Of a stretch of DNA of 64,000 nt, positions 27,850-36,885 are shown piece after piece. Source of the stretch: Myroides phaeus (GTDB lineage: Bacteria; Bacteroidota; Bacteroidia; Flavobacteriales; Flavobacteriaceae); contig NZ_CP047050.1 of NCBI RefSeq assembly GCF_009799805.1, forward strand, positions 1,130,001 through 1,194,000, written 5' to 3'. The translations under genes and the position numbers were made by a program. The notes beneath the pieces were generated by a model. That model did not search any database. It was not told the origin of the DNA and saw only the letters and a program-made list of their open reading frames with translations. Numbering within the stretch: position 1 is the stretch's first letter; every line of letters starts with the position of its first letter.

Positions 27850-28273
27850 ATTGGGCTTTTTTTTCTGTAGTAGGGAGGTGCTGAATAGGAATGTATATGA
27901 GAATAAACATTTTTATTTTTTGCTAAAACCAGCATTTTTAAAGGCGATTTTGGATGAATATATAGTCTTAAAATAAAATTATCTGAGTGTTATGCTGTCT
28001 GCTTGTATATTTTTTCTATACCTTATGTAGATTGGATGTATGCTTTTACATAAGAAGTATACATTGACTATACATACAGTATACATACACTATACAAGGA
28101 AGCATTTTAAAACGTGTCTAATTCTGTATTATTTTAAGCACGATTTGTTTATTTTAGGGAGTAGAGACGAGGCGTTTATTACGTCATTTTATCTAAATAA
28201 ATAGAATGTTTTTCAAATCTATATTTTGGTACTGATTTTGTAGTTTTGTAAGAACAACAAATAAACAAAGTAT
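27850..28273. other. Gene-free region upstream of the cytochrome c gene
   Basis: No coding sequence is visible. It contains the inverted pair CTTATGTA (28022-28029) and TACATAAG (28047-28054), then four 11-bp-phased TATACA repeats (28058-28100). A -7 match TAGTTTTG at 28241-28248 probably belongs to the cytochrome c promoter. Confidence 0.55.
28058..28100 (+). repeat. Four TATACA repeats with an 11-bp period
   Basis: Units begin at 28058, 28069, 28080 and 28091: TATACATTGAC, TATACATACAG, TATACATACAC and TATACAAGGA. The period is about one helical turn, so all sites face the same side of the DNA. An operator role is possible. Confidence 0.7.
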
Positions 28274-28684
28274 ATGACAACATTTTTAAAATCTGCTTTA
28301 GTGGTTTTTGCCGCTATGAGTATGCTTGCTTGTGGTAATAAAGAAGAAAAGAAAGCACCAGAACCTGTTTATGAATCAGAAAGAGGTGGAGCGACAGAGA
28401 TGTCTGAAACAGAGAAAATAGCTTTGGGTAAAAAGTTATTTGAAGGAAAGGGAACTTGTTTTTCTTGTCATATGGCAGATAAAAAAGTGATTGGACCAAG
28501 TATCAAAGAAATTGTTGAGGTATATGAAAAGCATAATGCAGACCTTGTTTCATTTTTGAAAGGTAATGAGGAAGCAATAGTAGAACCTTCTCAATTTGCT
28601 GTAATGCAGGCAAATTTTGCAATTACTAAAAAGATGACTGATGTAGAGTTGGAATCATTAGTTGCTTATATGAAAAGTATTTAG
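28274..28684 (+). CDS. Lipoprotein monoheme cytochrome c
   Basis: Electron carrier anchored to the outer face of a membrane. The 136-residue product has a lipoprotein signal with SMLAC (Cys20), a short charged linker, and one heme site GTCFSCHM (Cys62, Cys65, His66) followed by KKVIGPS, as in class I c-type cytochromes. The C-terminal TDVELESLVAYMKS is the usual last helix. The distal Met ligand is probably in the QFAVMQANF segment. It is a single-gene unit ended by a hairpin, with heme-biosynthesis genes just upstream. Confidence 0.93.
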   Translation: MTTFLKSALVVFAAMSMLACGNKEEKKAPEPVYESERGGATEMSETEKIALGKKLFEGKGTCFSCHMADKKVIGPSIKEIVEVYEKHNADLVSFLKGNEEAIVEPSQFAVMQANFAITKKMTDVELESLVAYMKSI

Positions 28685-29146
28685 TTGAACTTTAAAAACG
28701 TTCTCATTTATAGTTAGAAATCCTGAGGTGTAATGCTTCAGGATTTTTTTGTGATTTTTGAGAGCTATTGATCTTCTTTTAAAGTAAATAGCCTTTAAGT
28801 TTGATAATGAGTAAATTGATAGTTGGTTGCTCGCTAATTAGTAAAGTGCTTTTTTCTTAATGAATAAGTTTTTATAGAAGAAATGTGAATAGAAGAATTT
28901 AATTAATTGTGTGAAATATAGCGTTTTACTCTATTAAAATTAGAAAGATAATGGATTTGATGTATAGAGTGTTGAGGTTCGCTTTAAAAGTTGTAATAAC
29001 CTTTTTACTCCATTCGCAAATGAATTATTTAGATGAATTCAAAATGTTGTTAAACCCTTGTAAATGCTGGTTATTTAGACTTATTCTAAGAATGTTTGAG
29101 GGGTATATTTAGTAACTTTACTAAGTTAAATTAAACTAACAATTCA
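28685..29146. other. Gene-free region upstream of fumarase
   Basis: Apart from the terminator at 28718-28750 I see only AT-rich DNA. There is no clear open reading frame, repeat or strong promoter match. The fumarase promoter must lie near the right end (TATATTTA at about 29105 is a near match to the -7 consensus). Confidence 0.5.
28718..28750 (+). terminator. Terminator of the cytochrome c gene
   Basis: Arms AAATCCTGA and TCAGGATTT with a loop of about eleven bases, followed by a run of Ts. Confidence 0.85.
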
Positions 29147-30748
29147 ATGGACTTCATATATCAAGAACCGTATCCAATCCTAAAGGATGATACACAGTAC
29201 AAAAAGATATCTTCTGAGTATGTAAAAGTAGAGAAATTAGGAGATCGTGAAATTTTAGTAGTTGATCCTAAGGGGATTGAATTATTAGCAGAAACGGCAA
29301 TGACTGACGTTTCTTTTATGTTGAGAACAGCTCACCTTGAAAAGTTAAGAGCTATTTTAGATGATCCGGAAGCGACAGATAACGATCGTTTTGTGGCTTA
29401 TAACTTATTACAAAATGCAGCTGTTGCTATTGACGGACAATTGCCTTCTTGTCAAGATACAGGTACTGCAATTGTAGTAGCTAAAAAAGGTGAAAATGTA
29501 TATACAGGTTCTAATGATGCCGAGAGTTTATCGAGAGGTATCTTTGAAACTTACCAAAAGAAAAACTTGAGATATTCTCAAATTGTTCCGATTAGTATGT
29601 TTGAAGAGAAAAACTCTGGTTCAAATTTACCTGCACAAATTGATATTTATGCGACACAAGGGAATAAGTATGAATTCTTATTCTTAGCAAAAGGTGGAGG
29701 TTCTGCTAACAAAACGTTCTTGTACCAAAAAACTAAGTCTTTATTAAATGATAAAAACTTAACTGAGTTTATCAAAGAGAAAATTATGGACTTAGGTACT
29801 GCTGCTTGTCCTCCTTATCACTTAGCTTTAGTGATTGGTGGTACGTCAGCTGAGGCTAACTTAGCTGCTGTGAAAAAAGCATCTGCAGGGTACTATGACA
29901 ATCTACCTACTTCTGGTAATATGGGAGGTCAAGCTTTCCGTGATTTAGAGTGGGAGAAAAAACTACAACTTATCTGTCAAGAGTCTCATATTGGAGCACA
30001 GTTTGGTGGTAAATATTTTACTCACGATGTACGTGTAATCCGTTTACCTCGTCACGCTGCTTCTTGTCCTGTTGGATTAGGTGTTTCTTGTTCTGCTGAT
30101 AGAAATATCAAAGCGAAAATTACTGCTGAAGGATTATTCGTTGAGCAATTAGAAACTAACCCAGCAAGATTATTACCTGCGACAGCTCCTCATTTAGAAG
30201 AGCCGGTAGTAATTGACCTTGATAAACCAATGAAAGAACAATTGGCTGAATTGACAAAACATCCAATTAAAACTCGTGTAATGTTAAATGGAACTGTGAT
30301 TGTAGCACGCGACATCGCTCACGCAAAAATCCAAGAAATGTTAGACAATGGGCAAGAAATGCCTGAGTACTTTAAAAATCACCCAGTGTATTATGCTGGA
30401 CCTGCAAAAACTCCAGAAGGAATGCCTTCAGGAAGTTTTGGACCGACAACTGCAGGACGTATGGACCCATACGTTGATGCTTTCCAAGCTGTAGGTGGTA
30501 GTATGATTATGCTTGCTAAAGGTAACCGTTCTCAAGCTGTTACTGATGCTTGTAAAAAACACGGTGGTTTCTATTTAGGTTCTGTTGGTGGACCAGCTGC
30601 TATCCTTGCAAAAGAGAATATCTTAAGCGTTGAGGTGGTTGACTTCCCAGAATTAGGAATGGAAGCTGTACGTAAGATTAAAGTGAAAGATTTCCCTGCG
30701 TTCATCATCACTGATGACAAAGGAAATGACTTCTTCCAAAACTTATAA
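29147..30748 (+). CDS. Class I fumarate hydratase (iron-sulfur)
   Basis: Interconverts fumarate and malate in the citric-acid cycle. The 533-residue single-chain form joins the alpha and beta domains of the iron-sulfur class. Candidate cluster ligands are the Cys in [10 protein letters not shown], in [15 protein letters not shown], and in the [16 protein letters not shown] stretch. The C-terminal domain has [34 protein letters not shown] and GSVGGPAA. It is a single-gene unit with its own terminator. Oxygen sensitivity is expected from the class. Confidence 0.94.
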   Translation: MDFIYQEPYPILKDDTQYKKISSEYVKVEKLGDREILVVDPKGIELLAETAMTDVSFMLRTAHLEKLRAILDDPEATDNDRFVAYNLLQNAAVAIDGQLPSCQDTGTAIVVAKKGENVYTGSNDAESLSRGIFETYQKKNLRYSQIVPISMFEEKNSGSNLPAQIDIYATQGNKYEFLFLAKGGGSANKTFLYQKTKSLLNDKNLTEFIKEKIMDLGTAACPPYHLALVIGGTSAEANLAAVKKASAGYYDNLPTSGNMGGQAFRDLEWEKKLQLICQESHIGAQFGGKYFTHDVRVIRLPRHAASCPVGLGVSCSADRNIKAKITAEGLFVEQLETNPARLLPATAPHLEEPVVIDLDKPMKEQLAELTKHPIKTRVMLNGTVIVARDIAHAKIQEMLDNGQEMPEYFKNHPVYYAGPAKTPEGMPSGSFGPTTAGRMDPYVDAFQAVGGSMIMLAKGNRSQAVTDACKKHGGFYLGSVGGPAAILAKENILSVEVVDFPELGMEAVRKIKVKDFPAFIITDDKGNDFFQNL

Positions 30749-30772
30749 GAATAAACTAACGATTCAATAAGC

Positions 30773-30806
30773 AAAAGAGCTAACTATTATGGTTAGCTCT
30801 TTTTTT
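30773..30806 (+). terminator. Terminator of the fumarase gene
   Basis: Arms AAAAGAGCTAAC and GTTAGCTCTTTT around a short loop, followed by Ts. Confidence 0.88.
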
Positions 30807-30946
30807 ATGGAACAATTTTAGTAGGTCATATTCTAAATGTAATAGCTGTTTATTTATGAAGTAAATACTTGATTCTTAAATAATAATATTATTATAAAAC
30901 GGGTGTTAATATTAGCAAATATCAATGCTGTTTTTTTATTATTTCG

Positions 30947-31114
30947 TAATTTTAATATGTCCTAAAGAAGTGAATAAGGGTAGTGGGAATAGGGATGAAG
31001 ATATACGTAAAATACAGGGCATACTTTCTGTATGTGTTTACAAGAAAATAAGTTTACATAGTTTTGATTTATATTTGAGATTTAAAAGAGCAGGTAGTAA
31101 TACCTGCTTTTTTT
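30947..31114 (+). ncRNA. Possible small RNA gene with an orphan terminator
   Basis: A -7-like TAATTTTA at 30947-30954 is followed, about 135 bases on, by hairpin AGCAGGTA/TACCTGCT and a T tract at 31089-31114. No protein frame explains the terminator. The -33 element is poor and I do not recognise an RNA family, so this is a weak call. Confidence 0.25.
31089..31114 (+). terminator. Orphan rho-independent terminator
   Basis: Eight-base-pair stem AGCAGGTA/TACCTGCT, GTAA loop, and a T tract. It lies 120 bases upstream of rlmN and more than 280 bases beyond the fumarase terminator. Confidence 0.75.
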
Positions 31115-31222
31115 GTTTAAGTGTATTGCTAATTGTGCCTTTTTTGTAAGGGTGTATAAATGAATCGATTTGGGAAGATACTTTCATTTATATTTTGGAA
31201 TCCAAATTAGAAGAAAATAAAT

Positions 31223-31230
31223 TAACTTTG
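31223..31230 (+). promoter_or_regulatory. -7 element immediately before rlmN
   Basis: TAACTTTG matches the -7 consensus and ends only four bases before the rlmN ATG, so transcription would begin at or next to the start codon. The nearest TTTTG (31193-31197) is about 25 bases upstream. Confidence 0.5.
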
Positions 31231-31234
31231 CAGC

Positions 31235-32275
31235 ATGCAAACGGATAAAAAAGATATTAGAAGCTTATCGAAAGAAGAATTGAGAGACTTTTTTGTTGCT
31301 CAAGGTGATAAGGCATTTAGAGGGAACCAAGTTTACGAGTGGTTGTGGAGTAAAGGAGCTCATACTTTTGAAGATATGAGTAACTTATCTAAGACTACAC
31401 GTGAAATGTTGATGGATAATTTTGTGATTAACCACGTAAAGGTGGATAATATGCAATGTAGTTCAGATGGAACTATTAAAAATGCTGTGAAACTTCACGA
31501 TGGCCTTGTCGTTGAATCTGTTTTAATTCCAACTGCTACAAGAACTACTGCTTGTGTTTCGTCTCAAGTAGGATGTAGTTTGGATTGTGAATTTTGTGCT
31601 ACTGCGCGTTTAAAACGTATGCGTAACTTGAATCCAGATGAGATTTATGACCAAGTATTGACGATTGACCGTCAGAGTCGTGAACATCGCAATATTCCAT
31701 TGTCAAATATTGTATTTATGGGAATGGGTGAGCCATTGATGAACTACAATAATGTACAAAAAGCAATTGATAAGATTACTTCTGAAGAGGGATTAGGTAT
31801 GTCGCCTAAGCGTATTACTGTGTCTACTTCTGGTATTCCAAAGATGATTACGAAATTAGCAGATGATGGCGTTAAGTTTAAACTTGCGGTGTCTTTGCAC
31901 TCAGCTATTGAGGAGATTCGTAACCGTATTATGCCTTTCTCAAAAAGTTTTCCTTTAACTGATTTGCGTGATTCATTGCAATATTGGTATTCTAAGACTA
32001 AGAGTAGAGTTACTTTTGAATATGTGATTTGGAAGGGAATTAACGATGATAAAAAGTCTATTGATGCCTTAGTTAAATTCTGTAAATACGTTCCTTGTAA
32101 AGTAAACTTGATTGAGTATAATCCAATTGATGATGGGGAGTTTCAACAAGCAGATGAACAGGCAACGTTGAATTATATCAAAGCTTTAGAGGCAAATGAT
32201 ATTACTGTAGTGGTAAGAAGAAGTAGAGGGAAAGATATCGATGCTGCTTGTGGTCAATTAGCAAATAAATCGTAA
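31235..32275 (+). CDS. rlmN: Dual-specificity rRNA/tRNA adenine-C2 methyltransferase RlmN
   Basis: Radical SAM enzyme that methylates A2503 of 23S rRNA and A37 of some tRNAs. The 346-residue product has the cluster motif CSLDCEFC (Cys114, Cys118, Cys121), preceded by TACVSSQVG, then VFMGMGEPLMNY and TVSTSGIPKM, LAVSLHSA, and the C-terminal catalytic Cys339 in DAACGQLA. The N-terminal HhH-like segment FRGNQVYEWLWSKG is also typical. Single gene. Confidence 0.96.
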   Translation: MQTDKKDIRSLSKEELRDFFVAQGDKAFRGNQVYEWLWSKGAHTFEDMSNLSKTTREMLMDNFVINHVKVDNMQCSSDGTIKNAVKLHDGLVVESVLIPTATRTTACVSSQVGCSLDCEFCATARLKRMRNLNPDEIYDQVLTIDRQSREHRNIPLSNIVFMGMGEPLMNYNNVQKAIDKITSEEGLGMSPKRITVSTSGIPKMITKLADDGVKFKLAVSLHSAIEEIRNRIMPFSKSFPLTDLRDSLQYWYSKTKSRVTFEYVIWKGINDDKKSIDALVKFCKYVPCKVNLIEYNPIDDGEFQQADEQATLNYIKALEANDITVVVRRSRGKDIDAACGQLANKS

Positions 32276-32422
32276 TTACTTTTGACAGAAGTAATATAGA
32301 TTATTGGTTTAATGACGTTTTTTTTCAATCGATTTTAAGATTTGTTAGAAATGCTTGTTTTTTAGCTGTTTGTGATTGTGAAATCTATTAACAGGAAAGG
32401 AGCTATAGATATAAAAAAGTCG

Positions 32423-32430
32423 TATTTTTG
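32423..32430 (+). promoter_or_regulatory. -7 element just before the polyprenyl synthetase gene
   Basis: TATTTTTG lies six bases before the ATG at 32437, which suggests a leaderless or nearly leaderless transcript. No clear -33 element is seen at the usual distance. Confidence 0.4.
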
Positions 32431-32436
32431 GTTACA

Positions 32437-33417
32437 ATGAATATAGTACAGCAAATAAAACAGCCCATACAGCAGGAGATGGACCTCTTTGAAAAGAAGT
32501 TCCGCAATTCAATGGCTACAAAAGTAGCCTTGCTGAATAGAATTACTTACTACATTGTAAATAGAAAGGGGAAACAAATGCGTCCAATGTTTGTTTTCTT
32601 AGTGGCTAAAATGACAGGAGAAGGACAAGTTAACGAACGCGCTTATCGCGGGGCTTCTGTTATCGAACTTATCCATACGGCTACTCTTGTACACGACGAC
32701 GTTGTGGATGATAGTAATAAGCGAAGAGGGTTCTTCTCTCTAAGTGCTTTATGGAAAAACAAAATTGCCGTTTTAGTAGGTGATTACCTTTTGTCAAAAG
32801 GATTATTGTTGTCAATAGACAATGGTGACTTTGACTTATTACGCATTATTTCTGTGGCTGTACGTGAAATGAGCGAAGGGGAGTTATTACAAATTGAAAA
32901 GGCAAGACGACTTGATATTACTGAAGATGTTTATTACGAGATTATTCGTCAAAAGACAGCTACATTAATTGCTGCGTGTTGTTCTCTTGGTGCGGCAGCT
33001 GTTCAACCAGAGAATGCTGAACTTATAGAGCGTATGCGTAAGTTTGGTGAGTTGATAGGTATGGCGTTTCAGATTAAAGACGACTTGTTTGATTATTCTG
33101 ATGGGCCGATTGGTAAGCCAACGGGAATTGATATTAAGGAGCAAAAGATGACTCTTCCGTTGATTTATGCATTAAATGTTTCTGAGCCGAAAGACCGAAA
33201 ATGGTTAATTAATTCTGTGAAGAACTATAATGAGGATAAGCGTCGCGTGAAGGAAGTGATTGCTTATGTAAAAGAAAAGGGAGGAATGGAGTATGCTACC
33301 AAAAAGATGGTTGAATACCAACTTGAGGCATTAGCTATTTTAAATGATTTTCCTGATTCTCCTTATAAAGAAGCGTTAACCACTATGGTTAATTACGTTA
33401 TTGAAAGAAAAAAGTAG
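32437..33417 (+). CDS. Polyprenyl diphosphate synthase
   Basis: Elongates allylic diphosphates with isopentenyl diphosphate, probably to make the menaquinone side chain. The two Asp-rich motifs are present: LVHDDVVDDSNKRRG (first) and FQIKDDLFDYSD (second), with GKQMRPMFVFL and GDYLLSKGLL. I chose the ATG at 32437 (MNIVQQIKQPI, 326 residues). A TTG three codons upstream overlaps the -7 element and is unlikely to be used. The Ala or Ser before the first motif suggests a long-chain product (octaprenyl-like), but the chain length is not determined. Confidence 0.93.
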   Translation: MNIVQQIKQPIQQEMDLFEKKFRNSMATKVALLNRITYYIVNRKGKQMRPMFVFLVAKMTGEGQVNERAYRGASVIELIHTATLVHDDVVDDSNKRRGFFSLSALWKNKIAVLVGDYLLSKGLLLSIDNGDFDLLRIISVAVREMSEGELLQIEKARRLDITEDVYYEIIRQKTATLIAACCSLGAAAVQPENAELIERMRKFGELIGMAFQIKDDLFDYSDGPIGKPTGIDIKEQKMTLPLIYALNVSEPKDRKWLINSVKNYNEDKRRVKEVIAYVKEKGGMEYATKKMVEYQLEALAILNDFPDSPYKEALTTMVNYVIERKK

Positions 33418-33441
33418 TAATCTACTTTGCTATATATACAC

Positions 33442-33486
33442 AGAAGTTGCTTAAACGATTTTAGTTTAAGCAACTTCTTTTTTTAT
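33442..33486 (+). terminator. Terminator between the polyprenyl synthetase gene and dnaG
   Basis: Fifteen-base arms AGAAGTTGCTTAAAC and GTTTAAGCAACTTCT, seven-base loop, then a T tract. Confidence 0.9.
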
Positions 33487-33518
33487 ATTTATCTTTGTCT
33501 ATTCAAAATTAAAGTGAA

Positions 33519-35501
33519 ATGATTTCTAAAAGTACTATTGATGCCGTTTTTGACGCAGCTCGTGTAGAAGAGGTGATCGGAGATTACGTAAACCTGAAAA
33601 AATCGGGTAGTAATTTCAAAGGTCTGAGCCCTTTTGTAAACGAGAAGACTCCGTCGTTTATGGTATCTCCAGTTAAGCAGATATGGAAAGACTTTAGTTC
33701 TGGAAAAGGAGGGAATGTGATTAGTTTCTTAATGGAACACGAACATTTCTCTTATCCTGAAGCGATTCGCTACTTAGCCAAAAAATACGGTATCGAGATT
33801 GAAGAAACGCAACAGACAGATGAGGAGAAGGAGCATATGAATGAAAAGGAAAGTATGTTTGTGGTGTCTGAGTATGCCAAAAAATACTTTCACGATACAA
33901 TGTATGAGACGGAAGAAGGAAAAGCAATTGGGATGTCTTATTTTAAGGAGCGTGGGTTTACACCAGAGACTATTAAAGACTTTGGGTTAGGGTATTCTCC
34001 TGATAAGTGGACTGCGTTTACTGATGATGCGATACAAAAAGGATATTCATTGGAGTACCTTGAAAAGACAGGGTTAACGATTGTTAAGGAAGATAAGAAG
34101 TTTGACCGCTTTAAAGGACGTGTGATGTTTCCTATTCAAAGTATGTCTGGTCGTGTTTTAGGATTCGGTGGACGTATTTTGACTAATGATAAAAAGGCTG
34201 CTAAATATCTGAACTCTCCTGAGAGTGATATTTACCACAAAAGTAAAGTGTTGTATGGTATTTACCACGCAAAACAAGAAATAGCAAAGAAAGATAATTG
34301 CTACTTAGTTGAGGGGTATACAGACGTTATCCAGATGCATCAAGCAGGGATTAAAAACGTGGTTGCGTCTTCGGGTACTGCCTTAACACCTGATCAGATT
34401 CGCTTAGTAAGCCGTTTGACAAAAAACATTACGATGTTGTTTGATGGTGATGCTGCAGGAGTACGTGCTTCGTTAAGAGGAGTAGATCTGATTTTAGAAG
34501 CAGGAATGAACGTTCGTGTTTGTTCATTGCCAGAAGGAGAAGACCCAGATAGTTTTGCAAGAAAACATACACAAGAGCAGTTAGAGACGTATTTTGAAGG
34601 AAATGCGAAAGACTTTATCCGTTTCAAAGCAAGTTTGTTGATGGATGAAGCAAAGAATGATCCTATCAAAAAAGCTGACCTAATTAGGGATATGGTTGTG
34701 AGTATTTCTAAGATACCAGACCAAATTCAGAAAGAAATTTACGTGCAAGAATGTGCGCGTATAATGGATATTTCGGAGGAAGTATTGTTTAATTCTTTAG
34801 CACAAATCGGGCGAAAAGAATTAGCAGATGCTAATAAAAAGTTCATTGAAGAGAAGAAAAAACTTGAAGTAGTTCATTCATCTCCACAAGATAAAGAACA
34901 GATAGATCCTCAATATAATTTAGAGCGAAAGATAATAGAGATATTGCTTTTATACGGTAATGAACGTGAAGTATTTATAGAGTTACTTCTGGATGCAAAT
35001 GAAGATAACGAAGTAATTGAAGTAGAAAATAAAGTAGAGCAAAAGGTGTATGAACGCATTTTCTTGAGTTTACAAGAAGATGAGGTGCAGTTGGCTAATC
35101 CGTTATTTAAAGCTATTTACAGTGATATTATGGATTATTACAACCATAATGAGTGGAGTTTAGAAAACTATTTAAAAAGGTTAGATCCGCAGTTTTCAAA
35201 TGAAGTGACCAGTATCATTATGGAAGATGAAAAGAATTCATTGCACAAATGGGAGTCACAGAATATTATTGTGAAACAAAAATCACAAGGTATTTCTCAG
35301 TACGTTACTGAAACAATATTGACACTTCGAATGTATTTAGTAAATACAATGATAGATAAGTATAAAGCGAAATTGAAAGATGCAGAAGAGAAGCGTTCGT
35401 TGGAACTATTGTCAATCATTATGGATTATACAAGTCTGATAAATATGTTTTCAAAGCGATTAGGACAAGTAACGTCTCGTTTTAAAACAATAGATAATTA
35501 A
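33519..35501 (+). CDS. dnaG: DNA primase DnaG lacking zinc-ligand residues
   Basis: Makes RNA primers for replication. The 660-residue product has the usual order: N-terminal zinc-ribbon-type region, RNA polymerase core with the TOPRIM motifs CYLVEGYTDVIQM, MLFDGDAAGVRASLRG and GEDPDSFARK, and a C-terminal helicase-binding region. In the N-terminal domain, the four positions that are Cys, His, Cys, Cys in E. coli are Ser37, Val40, Asp58 and Ser61 (GLSPFVNEKTPSF and WKDFSSGKGG), so it cannot bind zinc in the usual way. To my knowledge flavobacterial primases share this change, so it is not a pseudogene. A -7 match TATCTTTG lies at 33490-33497. Confidence 0.95.
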   Translation: MISKSTIDAVFDAARVEEVIGDYVNLKKSGSNFKGLSPFVNEKTPSFMVSPVKQIWKDFSSGKGGNVISFLMEHEHFSYPEAIRYLAKKYGIEIEETQQTDEEKEHMNEKESMFVVSEYAKKYFHDTMYETEEGKAIGMSYFKERGFTPETIKDFGLGYSPDKWTAFTDDAIQKGYSLEYLEKTGLTIVKEDKKFDRFKGRVMFPIQSMSGRVLGFGGRILTNDKKAAKYLNSPESDIYHKSKVLYGIYHAKQEIAKKDNCYLVEGYTDVIQMHQAGIKNVVASSGTALTPDQIRLVSRLTKNITMLFDGDAAGVRASLRGVDLILEAGMNVRVCSLPEGEDPDSFARKHTQEQLETYFEGNAKDFIRFKASLLMDEAKNDPIKKADLIRDMVVSISKIPDQIQKEIYVQECARIMDISEEVLFNSLAQIGRKELADANKKFIEEKKKLEVVHSSPQDKEQIDPQYNLERKIIEILLLYGNEREVFIELLLDANEDNEVIEVENKVEQKVYERIFLSLQEDEVQLANPLFKAIYSDIMDYYNHNEWSLENYLKRLDPQFSNEVTSIIMEDEKNSLHKWESQNIIVKQKSQGISQYVTETILTLRMYLVNTMIDKYKAKLKDAEEKRSLELLSIIMDYTSLINMFSKRLGQVTSRFKTIDN

Positions 35502-35540
35502 ACAAGAAAGCCACTTTAGACTCTAAAGTGGCTTTCTTGT
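35502..35540. terminator. Bidirectional terminator between dnaG and the lipoprotein gene
   Basis: Nineteen-base perfect arms beginning ACAAGAAAGCCACTTTAGA, with a single-base loop, between the convergent dnaG stop and the lipoprotein stop. Confidence 0.85.
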
Positions 35541-35542
35541 AT

Positions 35543-36004
35543 TTATTCGTATATGATTGTATCAACGACTACATCATCTGTTCTTAACTTTGGTACAATA
35601 GCATTGTACGTTATAAAGTCCTCATATCTTTGACGGTTATTGTAAAGTTTGACTTCTAATAAAACTTGATTAGAATAATTGCAAAATTGCGTTAGGATGG
35701 TTTCAATCTTTACATTTCTGTTTTTAATATAAACCTGTCCTATGATTAAATCATAGCGAGAAAAGTCTATTTGATTTTCAAAATAACGCGCATCTCTAAC
35801 TCTATCTCTAAATTCTCTTTGAGATCTAATAACCGTGTATTCATTTCCTTTAAGTCCGCGAACGATTAAACCTCTTGGATCAATATTAGCAGAAGGCCTA
35901 AGATCATAAGTATTGACATATCCTTCATAGCATCCATAATCATCTGTTGTAGAACAAGCAGAGAAAGACAAGATTGCTATAAATAATAAAATAATTTTTT
36001 TCAT
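35543..36004 (-). CDS. Small predicted lipoprotein of unknown function
   Basis: The 153-residue product has a clear lipoprotein signal, MKKIILLFIAILSFSAC (Cys17), then a mature part that seems rich in strands, with no motif I know (LRPSANIDPRGLIVRGLKG, then FSRYDLIIGQVYIKN and YNAIVPKLRTDDVV). I chose the ATG at 36002-36004. The longer frame start adds 12 residues before the signal and overlaps the promoter. An AAGGA sequence lies just upstream of the chosen start. Confidence 0.82.
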   Translation of the reverse strand: MKKIILLFIAILSFSACSTTDDYGCYEGYVNTYDLRPSANIDPRGLIVRGLKGNEYTVIRSQREFRDRVRDARYFENQIDFSRYDLIIGQVYIKNRNVKIETILTQFCNYSNQVLLEVKLYNNRQRYEDFITYNAIVPKLRTDDVVVDTIIYE

Positions 36005-36019
36005 TTCCTTATTTTTTGT

Positions 36020-36050
36020 CAAATGTAATATTTTAGCCAATAACTGACAA
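36020..36050 (-). promoter_or_regulatory. Promoter of the small lipoprotein gene
   Basis: Minus-strand -7 element TACATTTG at 36020-36027 and TTG at 36048-36050 with a 20-base spacer. The leader would be about ten bases and supports the ATG at 36004. Confidence 0.65.
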
Positions 36051-36070
36051 AAAGTATAGAATAGCGATTG

Positions 36071-36874
36071 CTATTTTAATTCTTGCGGTATTACACAAAC
36101 TGGAATAGGCTGTATTTTGTGTTGATTGATTCGGTTTAATCGGCTGTATATTTCGAAAACTTCTTTTTCTCTACCTGTAAAGTCCTCTGCTTTTGCACCT
36201 CTTTCATAAGCAAGCATTGCTACTTCTAATTCGTCATAATTAGCACCTAATTGATCCTCATCAGAACGTTCATCACCAAATAAACCATCTGTTGGTTTAG
36301 CGATTATAATGCTACTCGGAACTTTTAAGAATTCACCAATAGCTCTAACTTCAGATTTCATTAAGTCGGCAATTGGACTAACATCTACACCACCATCACC
36401 ATATTTTGTAAAGAAACCAACGCCAAAGTCTTCTACTTTATTTCCTGTTCCTGCAACTAAGCTTCTGTGTAATCCAGCATAGTAGTAAAGCGTAGTCATT
36501 CTCAATCTCGCTCTTGTATTAGCAAGGGTAAGATTTAAAAGAGCTTCGTTATCAGAAGAAGGCACAGCATTTTTAAATGTTTCGAATGATGAAGTTAAAT
36601 CAGCTACTGTAGCTTGTACATTAGAAAAGTTTTGTTGTAAAAAAGCGATGTGCTCTTTTGCTCTACTAACCTGCGTAGGGTCTTGATGAATAGGCATCTC
36701 TACACAAAGAAGAGGTAATCCTGTCATAGCACATAAGGTTGAGGTAACAGCAGAGTCAATACCTCCTGAGATCCCAATTACATAACCTTGTACTTTTGCA
36801 TTCTCAGCGTATTGTTTTAACCAAGTAACAATATGTTGTGTAACTGCTGGTGTATTGAAGTTTTTATTAATCAT
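36071..36874 (-). CDS. nadE: NH3-dependent NAD+ synthetase
   Basis: Amidates nicotinate adenine dinucleotide to NAD+ with ATP and ammonia. The 267-residue product has the PP-loop VIGISGGIDSAVTSTLC, then RARLRMTTLYYYAG, LVAGTGNKVEDFGVGFFTKY and GDGGVDVSPIADL, all family signatures. There is no glutaminase domain. It is divergent from gldB across 70 bases, an arrangement also known near gldB in other flavobacteria. Confidence 0.95.
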   Translation of the reverse strand: MINKNFNTPAVTQHIVTWLKQYAENAKVQGYVIGISGGIDSAVTSTLCAMTGLPLLCVEMPIHQDPTQVSRAKEHIAFLQQNFSNVQATVADLTSSFETFKNAVPSSDNEALLNLTLANTRARLRMTTLYYYAGLHRSLVAGTGNKVEDFGVGFFTKYGDGGVDVSPIADLMKSEVRAIGEFLKVPSSIIIAKPTDGLFGDERSDEDQLGANYDELEVAMLAYERGAKAEDFTGREKEVFEIYSRLNRINQHKIQPIPVCVIPQELK

Positions 36875-36885
36875 GTCTTAGAATA

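Larger units (their letters stand above)
30749..31234. other. Gene-free region with an orphan terminator before rlmN
   Basis: After the fumarase terminator there is about 430 bp without a convincing gene. A second well-formed hairpin terminator at 31089-31114 has no gene before it, and a near -7 match (TAATTTTA at 30947-30954) lies about 135 bases upstream. This could be a small RNA gene. The short frame covering this stretch runs through the hairpin and looks random. Confidence 0.5.

Noticed and set aside
28058..28100. CRISPR array
   Set aside because: Only four 11-bp units without unique spacers of CRISPR length and no cas genes; better explained as phased short repeats.
30925..31149. 74-codon frame upstream of rlmN on the plus strand
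   Set aside because: It runs through a terminator hairpin, has an unusual residue mix (Cys, Phe, Leu runs) and no ribosome-binding site or family match.
33519..35501. dnaG as a pseudogene because the zinc ligands are missing
   Set aside because: The frame is full length, the TOPRIM and C-terminal regions are intact, and no second primase is seen; the change looks lineage specific.
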